Assembly (NCBI GenBank): GCA_965277445.1
Contig: CBDICY010000013.1
Location: 1,860,001 to 1,924,000 of the forward strand
Origin: JAFMDF01 sp965277445
GTDB taxonomy: Bacteria; Bacteroidota; Bacteroidia; Chitinophagales; Saprospiraceae
DNA: 64,000 bases
Reading direction: 5' to 3'
The notes beneath the pieces are model-generated. The model was not told the origin of the DNA, made no database searches, and saw only the letters and a program-made list of their open reading frames with translations. Below are positions 43,847 to 53,255 of this stretch, one piece after another (within the stretch, counting starts at the first letter, position 1; the number at the start of each line of letters is the position of its first letter). The position numbers and the translations under genes are program-made.

Positions 43847-45466
43847 ATGACAATTACAGGTAATATAGTTGATATTCAAAAGAAGCAAATTTTTCATGGC
43901 TTAATAACCATTGAGAATGGTAAAATTGTTGCGATTGAACCCAAAGAGGGAATAAGTTCGCACTATATTTTGCCTGGCTTCGTGGACGCCCATATCCATA
44001 TCGAAAGTTCGATGTTAGTGCCTTCGGAATTTGCTCGATTAGCGGTCTTGCAAGGGACGGTCGCCACGGTTTCCGATCCACATGAAATTGCCAATGTGAT
44101 GGGAATTGCAGGCGTAGAGTATATGATTGAGAATGGGAAAAAAGTACCCTTGAAATTTAATTTTGGTGCGCCTTCCTGTGTGCCAGCAACGGCTTTTGAA
44201 ACGGCAGGTGCGGTTATTGATGTGGCAGGAGTTACGAAGTTATTAGAAAATCCAGACATCAAATATTTGGCAGAAATGATGAATTATCCAGGGGTTTTAT
44301 TTGAAGACCCAATGGTGATGGCAAAATTGGATATAGCTAAAAAATTGGGCAAGCCAATTGATGGACATGCACCTGGATTAAGAGGGGTAGATGCAGAAAA
44401 ATACATTGCTGCGGGGATAAGTACCGACCATGAATGCTTTAGTTATGAAGAAGCCTTAGAGAAATTACAGCATGGGATGAAAATATTGATTCGAGAGGGG
44501 AGTGCTGCTAAAAATTATGAAGCATTGCATGCTTTGATTGATGAATATCCAGATAGGGTAATGCTTTGTTCTGACGATAAGCATCCAGACGATCTGATTG
44601 AAGGACATATTAATCAATTGGTTGCTAGAGCTTTACGAGATGGACATGATTTATTTAATACTTTGCAAACTGCTTGTATTAATCCCGTCGAGCATTATCT
44701 GTTAGACGTTGGTTTGTTAAGAATTGGAGATAGGGCTGATTTTATTGTGGTGGAAAATTTAACTGACTTTAAGGTAAAATCGACCTTTATTAATGGAGAA
44801 TGTGTCGCCAAAAATGGTGCAGTTAATTTTCCAAAAGTAGTAGCACCAATTATTAACCAATTTAATACATCTTTAAAAACGGCGATTGATTTTCGGCAAA
44901 AAGCTAAAGAAAATCAGACACAAATGCGGGTTATTAAAGTTATAGATCAAGAGATTGTGACAGATAGTTTAACGGTTGAACCAACAGTAAATAATGGGTT
45001 GATTGTACCAGATTTGGCAAACGATATTTTAAAGTTAACGGTGATCAATCGCTATCAAGAGGCATCGCCTGCTGTTGCATTTATTCATGGATTTAATTTT
45101 AAAAGTGGTGCCATTGCATCTTGTGTGGGACATGATTCGCATAATATTATTGCCGTTGGTACGGATGATGAACAATTAGCGAAAGCCGTTAATTTAATTA
45201 TCAGAAATAAAGGCGGAATTTCGGCAGTTAGTGAACAAAACGAACTAGTTTTGCCTTTACCTGTAGCAGGAATTATGACCAACGCGGACGGTCGAGTAAC
45301 TGCTGAGAAATATGCGGCAATTGACCATTTTGTAAAGACCAAAATGAATTGTCCATTAACGGCTCCTTTTATGACTTTATCCTTTATGGCTTTATTGGTT
45401 ATTCCAGCACTTAAGTTAAGTGATAAGGGGTTATTTGATGGAAAGACCTTTGCGTTTGTCGTATAA
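43847..45466 (+). CDS. ade: Adenine deaminase
   Basis: A 539-residue amidohydrolase that converts adenine to hypoxanthine in purine salvage. Metal-binding residues are in Asp-Ala-His-Ile-His-Ile-Glu-Ser-Ser near residue 47 and the conserved Ser-Asp-Pro-His-Glu-Ile-Ala near residue 77; Gly-His-Ala-Pro-Gly-Leu near residue 178 and Asp-Asp-Lys-His-Pro-Asp near 243 supply further active-site residues. The C-terminal half is the adenine deaminase-specific domain. Length is slightly short compared with 570-590 in well-known members, owing to a short N-terminus. Start ATG 43847. Confidence 0.93.
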   Translation: MTITGNIVDIQKKQIFHGLITIENGKIVAIEPKEGISSHYILPGFVDAHIHIESSMLVPSEFARLAVLQGTVATVSDPHEIANVMGIAGVEYMIENGKKVPLKFNFGAPSCVPATAFETAGAVIDVAGVTKLLENPDIKYLAEMMNYPGVLFEDPMVMAKLDIAKKLGKPIDGHAPGLRGVDAEKYIAAGISTDHECFSYEEALEKLQHGMKILIREGSAAKNYEALHALIDEYPDRVMLCSDDKHPDDLIEGHINQLVARALRDGHDLFNTLQTACINPVEHYLLDVGLLRIGDRADFIVVENLTDFKVKSTFINGECVAKNGAVNFPKVVAPIINQFNTSLKTAIDFRQKAKENQTQMRVIKVIDQEIVTDSLTVEPTVNNGLIVPDLANDILKLTVINRYQEASPAVAFIHGFNFKSGAIASCVGHDSHNIIAVGTDDEQLAKAVNLIIRNKGGISAVSEQNELVLPLPVAGIMTNADGRVTAEKYAAIDHFVKTKMNCPLTAPFMTLSFMALLVIPALKLSDKGLFDGKTFAFVV

Positions 45467-45475
45467 AAAATACAT

Positions 45476-45610
45476 TGCTGGTTAGGACTTATAGCCCGAC
45501 ACTTCTATTTAACTCGCCTCTGGCGAGGTTTCTAATACCCTAAACTATCATTTTTAAATTCGCCAGAGGCGAGTCGCATAAAGGTATCGGTTTTAAAAAC
45601 CTAATCAGCA
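45476..45610. repeat. Dispersed palindromic element, copy B
   Basis: TGCTGGTTAGGA (45476-45487) pairs with the right end CTAATCAGCA (45601-45610, imperfect); the core carries TCGCCTCTGGCGA and, about 40 bases later, TCGCCAGAGGCGA. It fills almost the whole space between ade and the YggS-like gene. Core words are the same as copy A at 14771-14902 while the flanks differ, which marks a true repeat family. Confidence 0.8.
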
Positions 45611-45629
45611 ATTATCAAACAATAAATAA

Positions 45630-46283
45630 ATGCTTCAACAAATATTAAAAGAATTAGCACTAACCAACACTACATTAGTAGCTGTTTCCAAAACTAAACC
45701 TGTCGCAGCTATTCAAGCTATGTATGACGAAGGACAACGCATTTTTGGAGAAAATAGAGTCCAAGAATTGGTCGAAAAAGAAGCGGTTTTACCAAAGGAT
45801 ATTCAATGGCATCAAATTGGACATTTACAGACCAATAAAGTAAAATACATTGCTCCTTTTGTCAGTTTGATTCATGCGGTAGATAGTTTGAAATTACTAA
45901 AAGAAATCAACAAGCAAGCTAAAAAAAATGATCGAATCATTGATTGTTTATTACAATTTCATATTGCCCAAGAAAGTAGTAAATTCGGTTTCGATAAAGC
46001 GGAAGCAACTGCCATGTTGAATAGTGAGGCTTTTAAAAACTTTACGAATATTCGCATCATTGGCGTGATGGGAATGGCTACTTTTACGGATGATGAAGCT
46101 CCAATAAAACAAGAATTTGGGCAGTTGAAAGCTATCTTTGACACACTCAAAAGTACTTTTTTCCCAACCGCAATTCATTTTAAAGAAATCTCAATGGGGA
46201 TGTCTGGAGATTACGAATTAGCCATTCAAGAGGGAAGTACGATGGTGCGGATTGGGAGTTTGCTTTTTGGGAGTAGGAAATAG
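45630..46283 (+). CDS. YggS/PLPBP family pyridoxal-phosphate-binding protein
   Basis: A 217-residue single-domain TIM barrel related to the N-terminal domain of alanine racemase. The PLP lysine lies in Ala-Val-Ser-Lys-Thr-Lys-Pro near residue 22; Phe-Gly-Glu-Asn-Arg-Val-Gln-Glu near 41, Trp-His-Gln-Ile-Gly-His-Leu-Gln near 60 and the phosphate-binding Met-Gly-Met-Ser-Gly-Asp-Tyr near 190 are family signatures. It keeps vitamin B6 and amino acid levels in balance rather than acting as an enzyme. Start ATG 45630, 20 bases after palindromic copy B. Confidence 0.93.
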   Translation: MLQQILKELALTNTTLVAVSKTKPVAAIQAMYDEGQRIFGENRVQELVEKEAVLPKDIQWHQIGHLQTNKVKYIAPFVSLIHAVDSLKLLKEINKQAKKNDRIIDCLLQFHIAQESSKFGFDKAEATAMLNSEAFKNFTNIRIIGVMGMATFTDDEAPIKQEFGQLKAIFDTLKSTFFPTAIHFKEISMGMSGDYELAIQEGSTMVRIGSLLFGSRK

Positions 46284-47072
46284 GAGAATAGAAATTAAAG
46301 ACTATTTCATTGAGAGAATATAGATAAAAACAATGAAACCATCAAGGAACAGGTAGTAACACGACTCTCCTGGGTCGTAAACCTATAATTTTTGCCATTA
46401 AACCTAATATATAAATCTATCTTGCGTACCTACGGCACGAGAATTGGTGGATTTGGATGTTATTTCTTTGCTACCCATCTATAGTCCTACTGGGACTTGG
46501 AAACAAATCCTAATTGTCTAAATCAAACCCGTAACTGGCAATCCGCAGCATAAAAATTTAGTAAAATCTGATGTTGCGCAAAGAAAATTTTTCAGCACCA
46601 AAGGTGCGGTATATATCAGCATTGGGTGCCAACCCAATGTTTCTAGGTTATCCCAAAATAAAGCACCAAAGGTGCGACATAAATCGTGTGATATTTCAGA
46701 TGTCGCTCCTTCAGAGCTAATGTTTACACGGCATTCCATTTTCATAGGGCAAAAGCCCTATGTTAATATATACCGCACCTTTGGTGCTGCTGCGTAACAT
46801 CAGTAAGTAAAATTTAATTTTCAATTTTAAAAGATATTCGGTAAGGAAATTTGAGATTGAATTGAGGTTGAGATTGAAGTTTCACCTTTATTTGGCTAAT
46901 ATATTACAAAAAACAACATTTGGCAGATAATTTGTAACTTAATACTTGTCCAATAGTATTAATTTAAGTTGAGCAGTATCTCATATCCAAATAAATTTTT
47001 AACGCTGCTGAACGAAGATGACACTTTACTTAAAAGTGTGGTCTAACCAAACAAATTTATCTCTCATAACCG
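46284..47072. other. Large repeat-filled intergenic region
   Basis: The 789-base gap holds a partial copy of the GTAACACGACT repeat near 46352-46372, a short palindromic stretch around ACCTACGGCACG near 46430, and the 236-bp foldback element listed separately. A short minus-strand frame at 46518-46745 lies inside that element and is not considered a gene. Confidence 0.6.
46568..46803. repeat. 236-bp foldback element with nested hairpins
   Basis: Terminal arms CTGATGTTGCGCA (46568-46580) and TGCGTAACATCAG (46791-46803) match at 12 of 13 bases; inner arms 46593-46616 and 46766-46789 match exactly over 24 bases. Inside are ATTGGGTGCCAACCCAAT (46621-46638), GCACCAAAGGTGC (46662-46674) and a GGGC/GCCC hairpin near 46746-46760. 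The flanks share AGTAAAAT (46560-46567 and 46806-46813), a possible target duplication. No protein is encoded. Confidence 0.75.
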
Positions 47073-48668
47073 ATGTATAAGTATAAATTCCATGAAATGT
47101 GGGCACTGCTGTTATTGGCATTGCTCATCACTTACACCTCTAACACTTTTGCGCAATGTCCATTGACAAAAAGTGCGACCTTCAAGATGCTACCACAAGG
47201 AATTCCAAATCGGATTTCTTTAAAACCTACCGACTTTCTTTTAAACCAAGAAGATGCCGCCTTTTACAAAGATTTGACCCTCAGTCAAGACCGTTTTCTA
47301 TGTTTTGAAGTAGGGATTCAAGAAGTCATTTTAAGTGGCGTAAATATTGCAACTGGCGACACCTTTGCATGTGAAGAATATGTATGGGTAATTGATTCTG
47401 TTTTGTTATGTGGTGCTGAAATAAGGACGCCTACCGCCATAGCAGGAAAAATTACGACGGAGAAAGGGGAAGTCGTTCCGAATATAGCAGTTGGATTAGC
47501 TAGTGGGGCAGTTAGTTATTTTAAGGGAACAAATGAGCGAGGTGCTTTTTTCTTCGATAATTTTGAAGCTCGTCAATATGAATTAATGCCTGGTGACCCA
47601 TTTGATAATAATGTTCGAAATGGGATTACTACTTTTGATGTATTAATCTTACAAAAACATATTTTAAATCTTCGACCTCTAGATTCACCTTATAAACTGA
47701 TTGCGGCAGACTTGAATAACTCAGGCGATGTGACGGCTTTTGATATGTTGCTGCTTCGACAAATGATTTTGTCGGTGATTAATGAATTCCCCAATACTCC
47801 TTCTTGGCGTTTTGTGGATGCGGCTCACCAATTTAATGACGAGCAAAATCCTTTTAGTAGCCCTTTCCCAAGTTCGATTACTATTGATGCAGCAAATGTT
47901 GGCCCTCAGTTAGATAATCGGTTTATTGCTATAAAAATGGGCGATTTAAATAATACTGCTAAGCTTAATGTAAATGGTAGAAGTAAATCAAGGTCAGTAG
48001 CAGGAAAGCCTATTTTTAAAGTTACAGATAAGTCATTTAAAAAAGGCGACTTGTTAAACATTCCTTTTGTTTTAACAGAAAATCTTACCTTAGATGGATT
48101 GCAATTTGCGCTAGATTATAATCAAAACTATCTACGATTGATGAGTGTTGATGGAGAAATTTCATTTAGTCGAGAACATTATGCGATCGATAATGGAACG
48201 CTTAATTTAAGTTGGACAAACCCTGAAAGTAGCCTATTGGCAAAGGATGAAATGGTCGTAAATCTACAATTTCGGGCAACTGAGGCTGGTTTATTATCAG
48301 AAGTATTGACTTTAGTGACGCAACAAATCGAACCGATTATTTATAGTACCAATGACGAGAATATTCCTTTTTCTATTGATTGGAGTACCAAAGAGTTACC
48401 GATTAATGAATTTAAAGCGTTCGATAATTATCCAAATCCATTTATCAATCAGACGAATATTGCTTTTTTATTGCCTGAGAATAGCCGAGTTACTTTACGT
48501 GTTTTTGATAATAATGGTCGGGTTATTTTGACGAAACAACAAGATTTTGCGGCTGGTAGAGGAAATATTCAACTTCAAGAAAAATTACCTACGGCTGGTT
48601 TATATTTTTATCATTTAGAAAGTGAATTTGGAGTTGCTACAGGTCGAATGAATTATATTGAATTATAA
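47073..48668 (+). CDS. T9SS-secreted protein with dockerin-like and cohesin-like modules
   Basis: A 531-residue protein. A signal peptide (about 27 residues, ending Thr-Phe-Ala-Gln) is followed by a Cys-rich region, a carboxypeptidase-regulatory-like fold near 120-180, a dockerin-like pair (Gly-Ile-Thr-Thr-Phe-Asp-Val-Leu-Ile and Asp-Leu-Asn-Asn-Ser-Gly-Asp-Val) near 185-240, a closing motif Ile-Lys-Met-Gly-Asp-Leu, a cohesin-like beta domain near 310-445, and a T9SS C-terminal domain (Tyr-Pro-Asn-Pro-Phe to end). It should be exported and anchored at the cell surface. Paralogous to the proteins at 48686-49723 and 53781-55529. Convergent with the former. Confidence 0.85.
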   Translation: MYKYKFHEMWALLLLALLITYTSNTFAQCPLTKSATFKMLPQGIPNRISLKPTDFLLNQEDAAFYKDLTLSQDRFLCFEVGIQEVILSGVNIATGDTFACEEYVWVIDSVLLCGAEIRTPTAIAGKITTEKGEVVPNIAVGLASGAVSYFKGTNERGAFFFDNFEARQYELMPGDPFDNNVRNGITTFDVLILQKHILNLRPLDSPYKLIAADLNNSGDVTAFDMLLLRQMILSVINEFPNTPSWRFVDAAHQFNDEQNPFSSPFPSSITIDAANVGPQLDNRFIAIKMGDLNNTAKLNVNGRSKSRSVAGKPIFKVTDKSFKKGDLLNIPFVLTENLTLDGLQFALDYNQNYLRLMSVDGEISFSREHYAIDNGTLNLSWTNPESSLLAKDEMVVNLQFRATEAGLLSEVLTLVTQQIEPIIYSTNDENIPFSIDWSTKELPINEFKAFDNYPNPFINQTNIAFLLPENSRVTLRVFDNNGRVILTKQQDFAAGRGNIQLQEKLPTAGLYFYHLESEFGVATGRMNYIEL

Positions 48669-48685
48669 AGGGAATGTTTTATTAA

Positions 48686-49723
48686 TCAGTCCACTTTTAC
48701 AAAAGCATCTCCATCTACATCACCAACTTTGATGGCAATTAAATTGACGCTAGAACTATACGGACTACAGACGTTGAAGCTTATTTTTGCATCAAAGTCT
48801 TCGGTTAAAGGGAAAGCTGTTTGAAAATCATAATCTTTTGCGGTAAATCTCCAACTGGAATTATTAGTAAAATCTTTCTGCAGCCCTAAAATTACTTTTC
48901 TAATTTGAATTAGATCTAAAGTAGTGATGGTCTTAGAGTTATTGACATCTGCTGCTATAAATTGATAGGGTGTTTTAAATGGTTCAATCCCTAAAATATG
49001 TTGTTGAATTTTTACAATATCTGACATAGTAACGCCTCTTAGCATACGCTCATTTGCATAAGGCTCAATTGGTTTATGTTGTAAATTTTCGGTTAATTCT
49101 GTATATTTAAAAGAGTAATACCCACCTGTATCAATTTGGTTTACGGGATAGCCATTAATTTCCATTCCATTGATTTGTATTCCTTTATTTGGTTCTTTCC
49201 AACTAATTATTTGACCAGCTATACTGAAAAAATTAGGAGAGGCTTGGCATTGATTGATGTTTTCTATAAAACTATCGTAAGGTATTTTATTGACTTCGGG
49301 CATTATATTCCCCATTAAATGATTCGCTTCGTATCTTAGAAAAGTAACGCCACAGCCACCATTTTGATAGACTGTATCAATTTTAATTACCTCTTCAACA
49401 TAAAAATCATAATATTCATATATCTGCATTAGAATGGTATCGCCTTCTCCAAAACTAAAATTGCCATTACAATTTCCTCCATCCGATCCAAAAACAGTTA
49501 TAGTGTCTAAAGGGATGTTATCGAATAAATCGTGGACGACTTTTGCGGTCATAATTTGTTGATAATATTCACCTGTTCCTAATTTTTGAACTTCCAATAA
49601 AGCAACTTTACTATTAAGGTTATCATCTATTTTACCACAAAAAGTGGTGGTGAAGTAACAGCAACTACAAGCAAAAATATTTAGATATAAAAAGGAAAAG
49701 AGAAGGGTAAGTAATTTTTTCAT
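48686..49723 (-). CDS. Secreted Cys-rich dockerin-like protein lacking a T9SS domain
   Basis: A 345-residue protein with a signal peptide (about 18 residues). The mature start Cys-Ser-Cys-Cys-Tyr-Phe-Thr-Thr-Thr-Phe-Cys and following beta-rich part distantly recall TIMP/netrin-like folds; this is a weak impression. A dockerin-like pair lies near 235-275 (Gly-Val-Thr-Met-Ser-Asp-Ile-Val and Asp-Val-Asn-Asn-Ser-Lys), with the closing Ile-Lys-Val-Gly-Asp-Val-Asp-Gly near the end. Unlike its paralogs it stops there, with no cohesin-like or sorting domain. It may be a shortened version or use another partner for anchoring. Confidence 0.75.
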   Translation of the reverse strand: MKKLLTLLFSFLYLNIFACSCCYFTTTFCGKIDDNLNSKVALLEVQKLGTGEYYQQIMTAKVVHDLFDNIPLDTITVFGSDGGNCNGNFSFGEGDTILMQIYEYYDFYVEEVIKIDTVYQNGGCGVTFLRYEANHLMGNIMPEVNKIPYDSFIENINQCQASPNFFSIAGQIISWKEPNKGIQINGMEINGYPVNQIDTGGYYSFKYTELTENLQHKPIEPYANERMLRGVTMSDIVKIQQHILGIEPFKTPYQFIAADVNNSKTITTLDLIQIRKVILGLQKDFTNNSSWRFTAKDYDFQTAFPLTEDFDAKISFNVCSPYSSSVNLIAIKVGDVDGDAFVKVD

Positions 49724-49840
49724 TTAATTCTGGATTAATAACATGGGATCAATGGAAGTTTAATACTATACAATATAGCTAAATAATTGGTAGGATTCAA
49801 TATTTTCAATCATTAGTTGTATAAGTGAGCATAGGTATTT

Positions 49841-52297
49841 TTATTTCCCTAAAATCTCAAACTTCCGTTCTAATCGTTGCCCGTCTTGATCTACCAAGAC
49901 CAATAGGTGATCTCCTACATCTGGTTGTAAAGCCATTTCGTGAAAAGTAGTCGTTATGCCTAAATAAGTATGGTCTAAATGCCAATAGACGGTCGCATTA
50001 GGATTCCTGTGAGCAGCTTTAAAAACCGTTTGACCAAGTGCTCCATCAATCCCAATAGGTACATAAATTTTGGTGGATTTCTTGGGATAAATTAATTGCA
50101 TTGCTTGGTCGGTAGCTGTATTCGCTTGGATACAATCTGCTCGAAAAGGGGGTGATTTGTAATAATTTGGATTTTTAAATTGATAATAATGTTCTTCAAC
50201 GGGTGGTAAAATAAACCAAGGTTGATGCACCATTTTCGAAGGGTTTTCACAGGCGCTATTGACTTGAAATTGTAGCGTTTGATCCAAATGTATCATTTTG
50301 TGATGAGGGCAGGCTGCTACTTTAGTCCCAGCAGAAGCGGCATCAATAGTATCTGCCGTACAAATAGCTAAAGCTCGATACCCACTTTGTTGACAAACTG
50401 CATAAGGAACTAAGTCATCATAAGGAGTTGGAAACCAATCCGAACTGGGTAAAGCATCAAACAAATCAAATAAGATTGGTGCAGCTGCCTTTACGCCAAT
50501 CAATCCAGGCCGCCCTTCTCCGTCCGCATTACCTGCCCAAACGCCAACTGCATATTTAGGCGTTACGCCAACCGCCCAAGCATCTCGAAAACCAATACTC
50601 GTTCCCGTCTTCCACGCAATTTGTTGACTAGATTGAAAATTTTGCCAGTTGCCTTCTGAATCTGGTCGCTCTACCTGTTGCATAGCATCAAAGGTTTGAT
50701 AAATCGCAGCGGCGGATAAAATAGGCGCTTCTTTGACGGTGTGTTTACCAAATTTGTCGATGGATGGGGTGCTTCCAGAACTTGTCCCGATAGCTATTGA
50801 GATGGAAGCACTTTCCTTATTCTGAATATAATTCCCTTTCCGAAAATCTCGATTATCATAGCGCCCGTCCAATTCAGGAAAATGATTTAAAGTCCGAGCC
50901 ATTCCAGCATAAGCATTGGTGATTTCAGATAAACGTCCTTCTGCACCACCCAAAATCAAGGGCAAACCATAATGAGTAGCGGATTTTGAAATACTGGTTA
51001 ATTGCAATTGTTGGAGTAGAAAATGAAAATGCGCCAATCCAAAATCTTGTAATAATCTAACAAAAGGGACATTCAAAGATCGAATTAATGCCCGTTTAGC
51101 CGTCACCACACCATCGTAAGAAAGATGATAATTCTCTGGTTGATAGCCTTGCATCTGCGTCGGAACATCAGACAACAGACTATTGGGAAAAATAAGCCCA
51201 TCTTGAAGTGCGGCTGCATATAAAAAAGGCTTCAAAATACTACCTGTACTTCGCGGGGCTTTAACCACATCTACTTGTGCGCCATGCGCTGCTCCAGCCC
51301 TAACCACATTGCCTACATAAGCGACAATATTACCCGTTTCGACCTCTTGTATAATGGCGGCGGCATTATGAATATCATTTCCACTTAATAAAGCTTGATG
51401 TTTGGCAAGAATACGATTCGCTTGTTTTTGGATAGCTGGGTCAATAGTAGTCGTTAAACGAGTAACCGCATTTTTAGCTGTCGCAAAATGTTCTTGATAA
51501 GCCCTGTCCAATAAGTGAGGTGCAAGTCTTGGTAGTGGAATTGGCTTCTCGGGTAGCCCTTCCGCTTTAGTCAAATCCAACGTCAATTCATCGAATAACC
51601 CTTTTTTGAATAATCTATCCAACAAGCGATTCCGTTTAGCTAATAAAGCAGCCCTATTTCGACCAGGGTGAATTAATGCAGGACTATTCGGTAAGACTGC
51701 CAAAGTAGCGGCTTCTGCCCACGATAATAAAGAGGGGTGTTTGCCATAATACCGCCAAGAGGCAGCGTCTAAACCAACCACATTGCCACCAAAAGGCGCA
51801 TTTGCTGCATATAAAGCAAGAATTTCTTGTTTAGAATAGCCAAGTTCTAATCGAGTGGCTAATAGGAATTCTATCAATTTTTCCCCGAGTGTTCTTGCTT
51901 TCCCTTTCCTCGCTAATCGAATCACTTGCATACTCAAGGTACTGCCCCCGCTTACGACTTTTCCATTGCGGATATTTTGCACAAATGCACGACCAATCCC
52001 GATCGGATCAATGCCAGGATGATAAAAAAAGCGCCGATCTTCAAATTCAGTAATAGCTTGCACAAATTTATCAGGCACATTCGTTTGATGCGGAAATCGC
52101 CATTGACCATCTTTGGCTATTCTTGCTCCCAACAAATTCTGTTGATGGTCTTCTAATACCATACAGGTTGGATCATTGAATAATGGAGAGGGTAGCGCCA
52201 AGTAATAAGCGATTCCCAGTATAGTCAGGACAACTATTGTTTTTTTGACATGTTTTTTAAATAAAAAATGATAGGTTGTTATCAGCTTATTTTTCAT
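49841..52297 (-). CDS. pbpC: Penicillin-binding protein 1C
   Basis: An 818-residue bifunctional peptidoglycan synthase homolog. One membrane helix lies at about 20-37. The glycosyltransferase domain carries Glu86 in Glu-Asp-Arg-Arg-Phe-Phe and Gly-Gly-Ser-Thr-Leu-Ser-Met-Gln; the transpeptidase domain has Ser-Thr-Gly-Ser-Ile-Leu-Lys-Pro and a later Lys-Thr-Gly-Thr-Ser. The C-terminal 90 residues are the BiPBP_C domain typical of class 1C. In many bacteria the gene is next to an alpha-2-macroglobulin gene, but here none is adjacent. Confidence 0.92.
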   Translation of the reverse strand: MKNKLITTYHFLFKKHVKKTIVVLTILGIAYYLALPSPLFNDPTCMVLEDHQQNLLGARIAKDGQWRFPHQTNVPDKFVQAITEFEDRRFFYHPGIDPIGIGRAFVQNIRNGKVVSGGSTLSMQVIRLARKGKARTLGEKLIEFLLATRLELGYSKQEILALYAANAPFGGNVVGLDAASWRYYGKHPSLLSWAEAATLAVLPNSPALIHPGRNRAALLAKRNRLLDRLFKKGLFDELTLDLTKAEGLPEKPIPLPRLAPHLLDRAYQEHFATAKNAVTRLTTTIDPAIQKQANRILAKHQALLSGNDIHNAAAIIQEVETGNIVAYVGNVVRAGAAHGAQVDVVKAPRSTGSILKPFLYAAALQDGLIFPNSLLSDVPTQMQGYQPENYHLSYDGVVTAKRALIRSLNVPFVRLLQDFGLAHFHFLLQQLQLTSISKSATHYGLPLILGGAEGRLSEITNAYAGMARTLNHFPELDGRYDNRDFRKGNYIQNKESASISIAIGTSSGSTPSIDKFGKHTVKEAPILSAAAIYQTFDAMQQVERPDSEGNWQNFQSSQQIAWKTGTSIGFRDAWAVGVTPKYAVGVWAGNADGEGRPGLIGVKAAAPILFDLFDALPSSDWFPTPYDDLVPYAVCQQSGYRALAICTADTIDAASAGTKVAACPHHKMIHLDQTLQFQVNSACENPSKMVHQPWFILPPVEEHYYQFKNPNYYKSPPFRADCIQANTATDQAMQLIYPKKSTKIYVPIGIDGALGQTVFKAAHRNPNATVYWHLDHTYLGITTTFHEMALQPDVGDHLLVLVDQDGQRLERKFEILGK

Positions 52298-52525
52298 TTA
52301 TTGATACGCTTAGCGTTTAGGTCAATTAGTAACAGATTGTGAATGCCCCACGAATTTATTTTCCCCATGAATTTCAGTAGGCTATTTTACAATTTTAATT
52401 TAGTTGTAAATTTAAAATCTACAAAAGAAGAAAAGCAATTCAAATCTGTTGGGAACAAAAATCTGTTGGGTACAGCGATGATCTTAAAACTCCTCCCAAC
52501 CCCAAAATATTACAGCATTATTCTG

Positions 52526-52533
52526 TATTTTTG
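52526..52533 (+). promoter_or_regulatory. Candidate -7 box for thymidylate kinase
   Basis: TATTTTTG matches TAnnTTTG exactly and is followed by GCCC; it lies 36 bases before the ATG at 52570. No clear -33 TTG. Confidence 0.4.
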
Positions 52534-52569
52534 CCCAAAATATTAGTTGAGCTATAAAACTACACAATC

Positions 52570-53205
52570 ATGGGCAAAGATTCCCTATTTATCGTCATCG
52601 AGGGCTTAGATGGTTCTGGAAAAAGTTCTGCGTCAGAAGCATTGAAACAGCGATTAGAAAAAAAGTTGCCAAATAAAGTCAAACGGACTTACGAGCCTAA
52701 TAATCCAATGTGCGGAGGGGAGTTCATTCGAGACATTTTAGAAAAACGAATTACCCAATTTGACCCTTATGTTTTATCTCTGGCGTATGCCGCCAATCGA
52801 CTAGACCATAACTCTAGACTCATTCAACCTTGGTTGGAAAAAGGAGACCAGCATATCGTAATCTGTGACCGCTACTATTTGTCTTCTTTAGTGTATAACA
52901 GCTCAGATACTTTTTCCTTTGATCAGGTGATGTTATTGAATAAAGCCGCTCGAAAACCAGATATTATTTTCTTCTTAAATGTGAGTGCAGAAGTTTGTCG
53001 AGAACGTATGAACAAAAGAAACGAACCCGCCGAACTATTTGAAACGAAACTAGATATGTACCGCAACAAATATTTTGCGGCCATTAAATATTTACAGCAA
53101 GAAAGAGGCGAAAGGGTGGTTGAAATTAATGGCAATCAGACTTTGGAGGAAGTGGTTAATGATATTCTGAAAGAGATTAAGGAATTTTCAATTTTCAATT
53201 TATAA
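52570..53205 (+). CDS. tmk: Thymidylate kinase
   Basis: A 211-residue kinase that phosphorylates dTMP to dTDP. The P-loop is Gly-Leu-Asp-Gly-Ser-Gly-Lys-Ser near residue 13, the dTMP-binding Asp-Arg-Tyr lies near 101 (Cys-Asp-Arg-Tyr-Tyr), and a lid region Arg-Met-Asn-Lys-Arg near 145 follows. Length is normal. The next frame begins 50 bases later on the same strand. Confidence 0.95.
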   Translation: MGKDSLFIVIEGLDGSGKSSASEALKQRLEKKLPNKVKRTYEPNNPMCGGEFIRDILEKRITQFDPYVLSLAYAANRLDHNSRLIQPWLEKGDQHIVICDRYYLSSLVYNSSDTFSFDQVMLLNKAARKPDIIFFLNVSAEVCRERMNKRNEPAELFETKLDMYRNKYFAAIKYLQQERGERVVEINGNQTLEEVVNDILKEIKEFSIFNL

Positions 53206-53255
53206 TTTTCAAAATTATCTTACTTAAAAAGCCATATCGTTTCTTTTTTATTGCT

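Noticed and set aside
46518..46745. A 75-codon minus-strand frame
   Set aside because: It lies wholly inside the 236-bp foldback element and is made of its hairpins.
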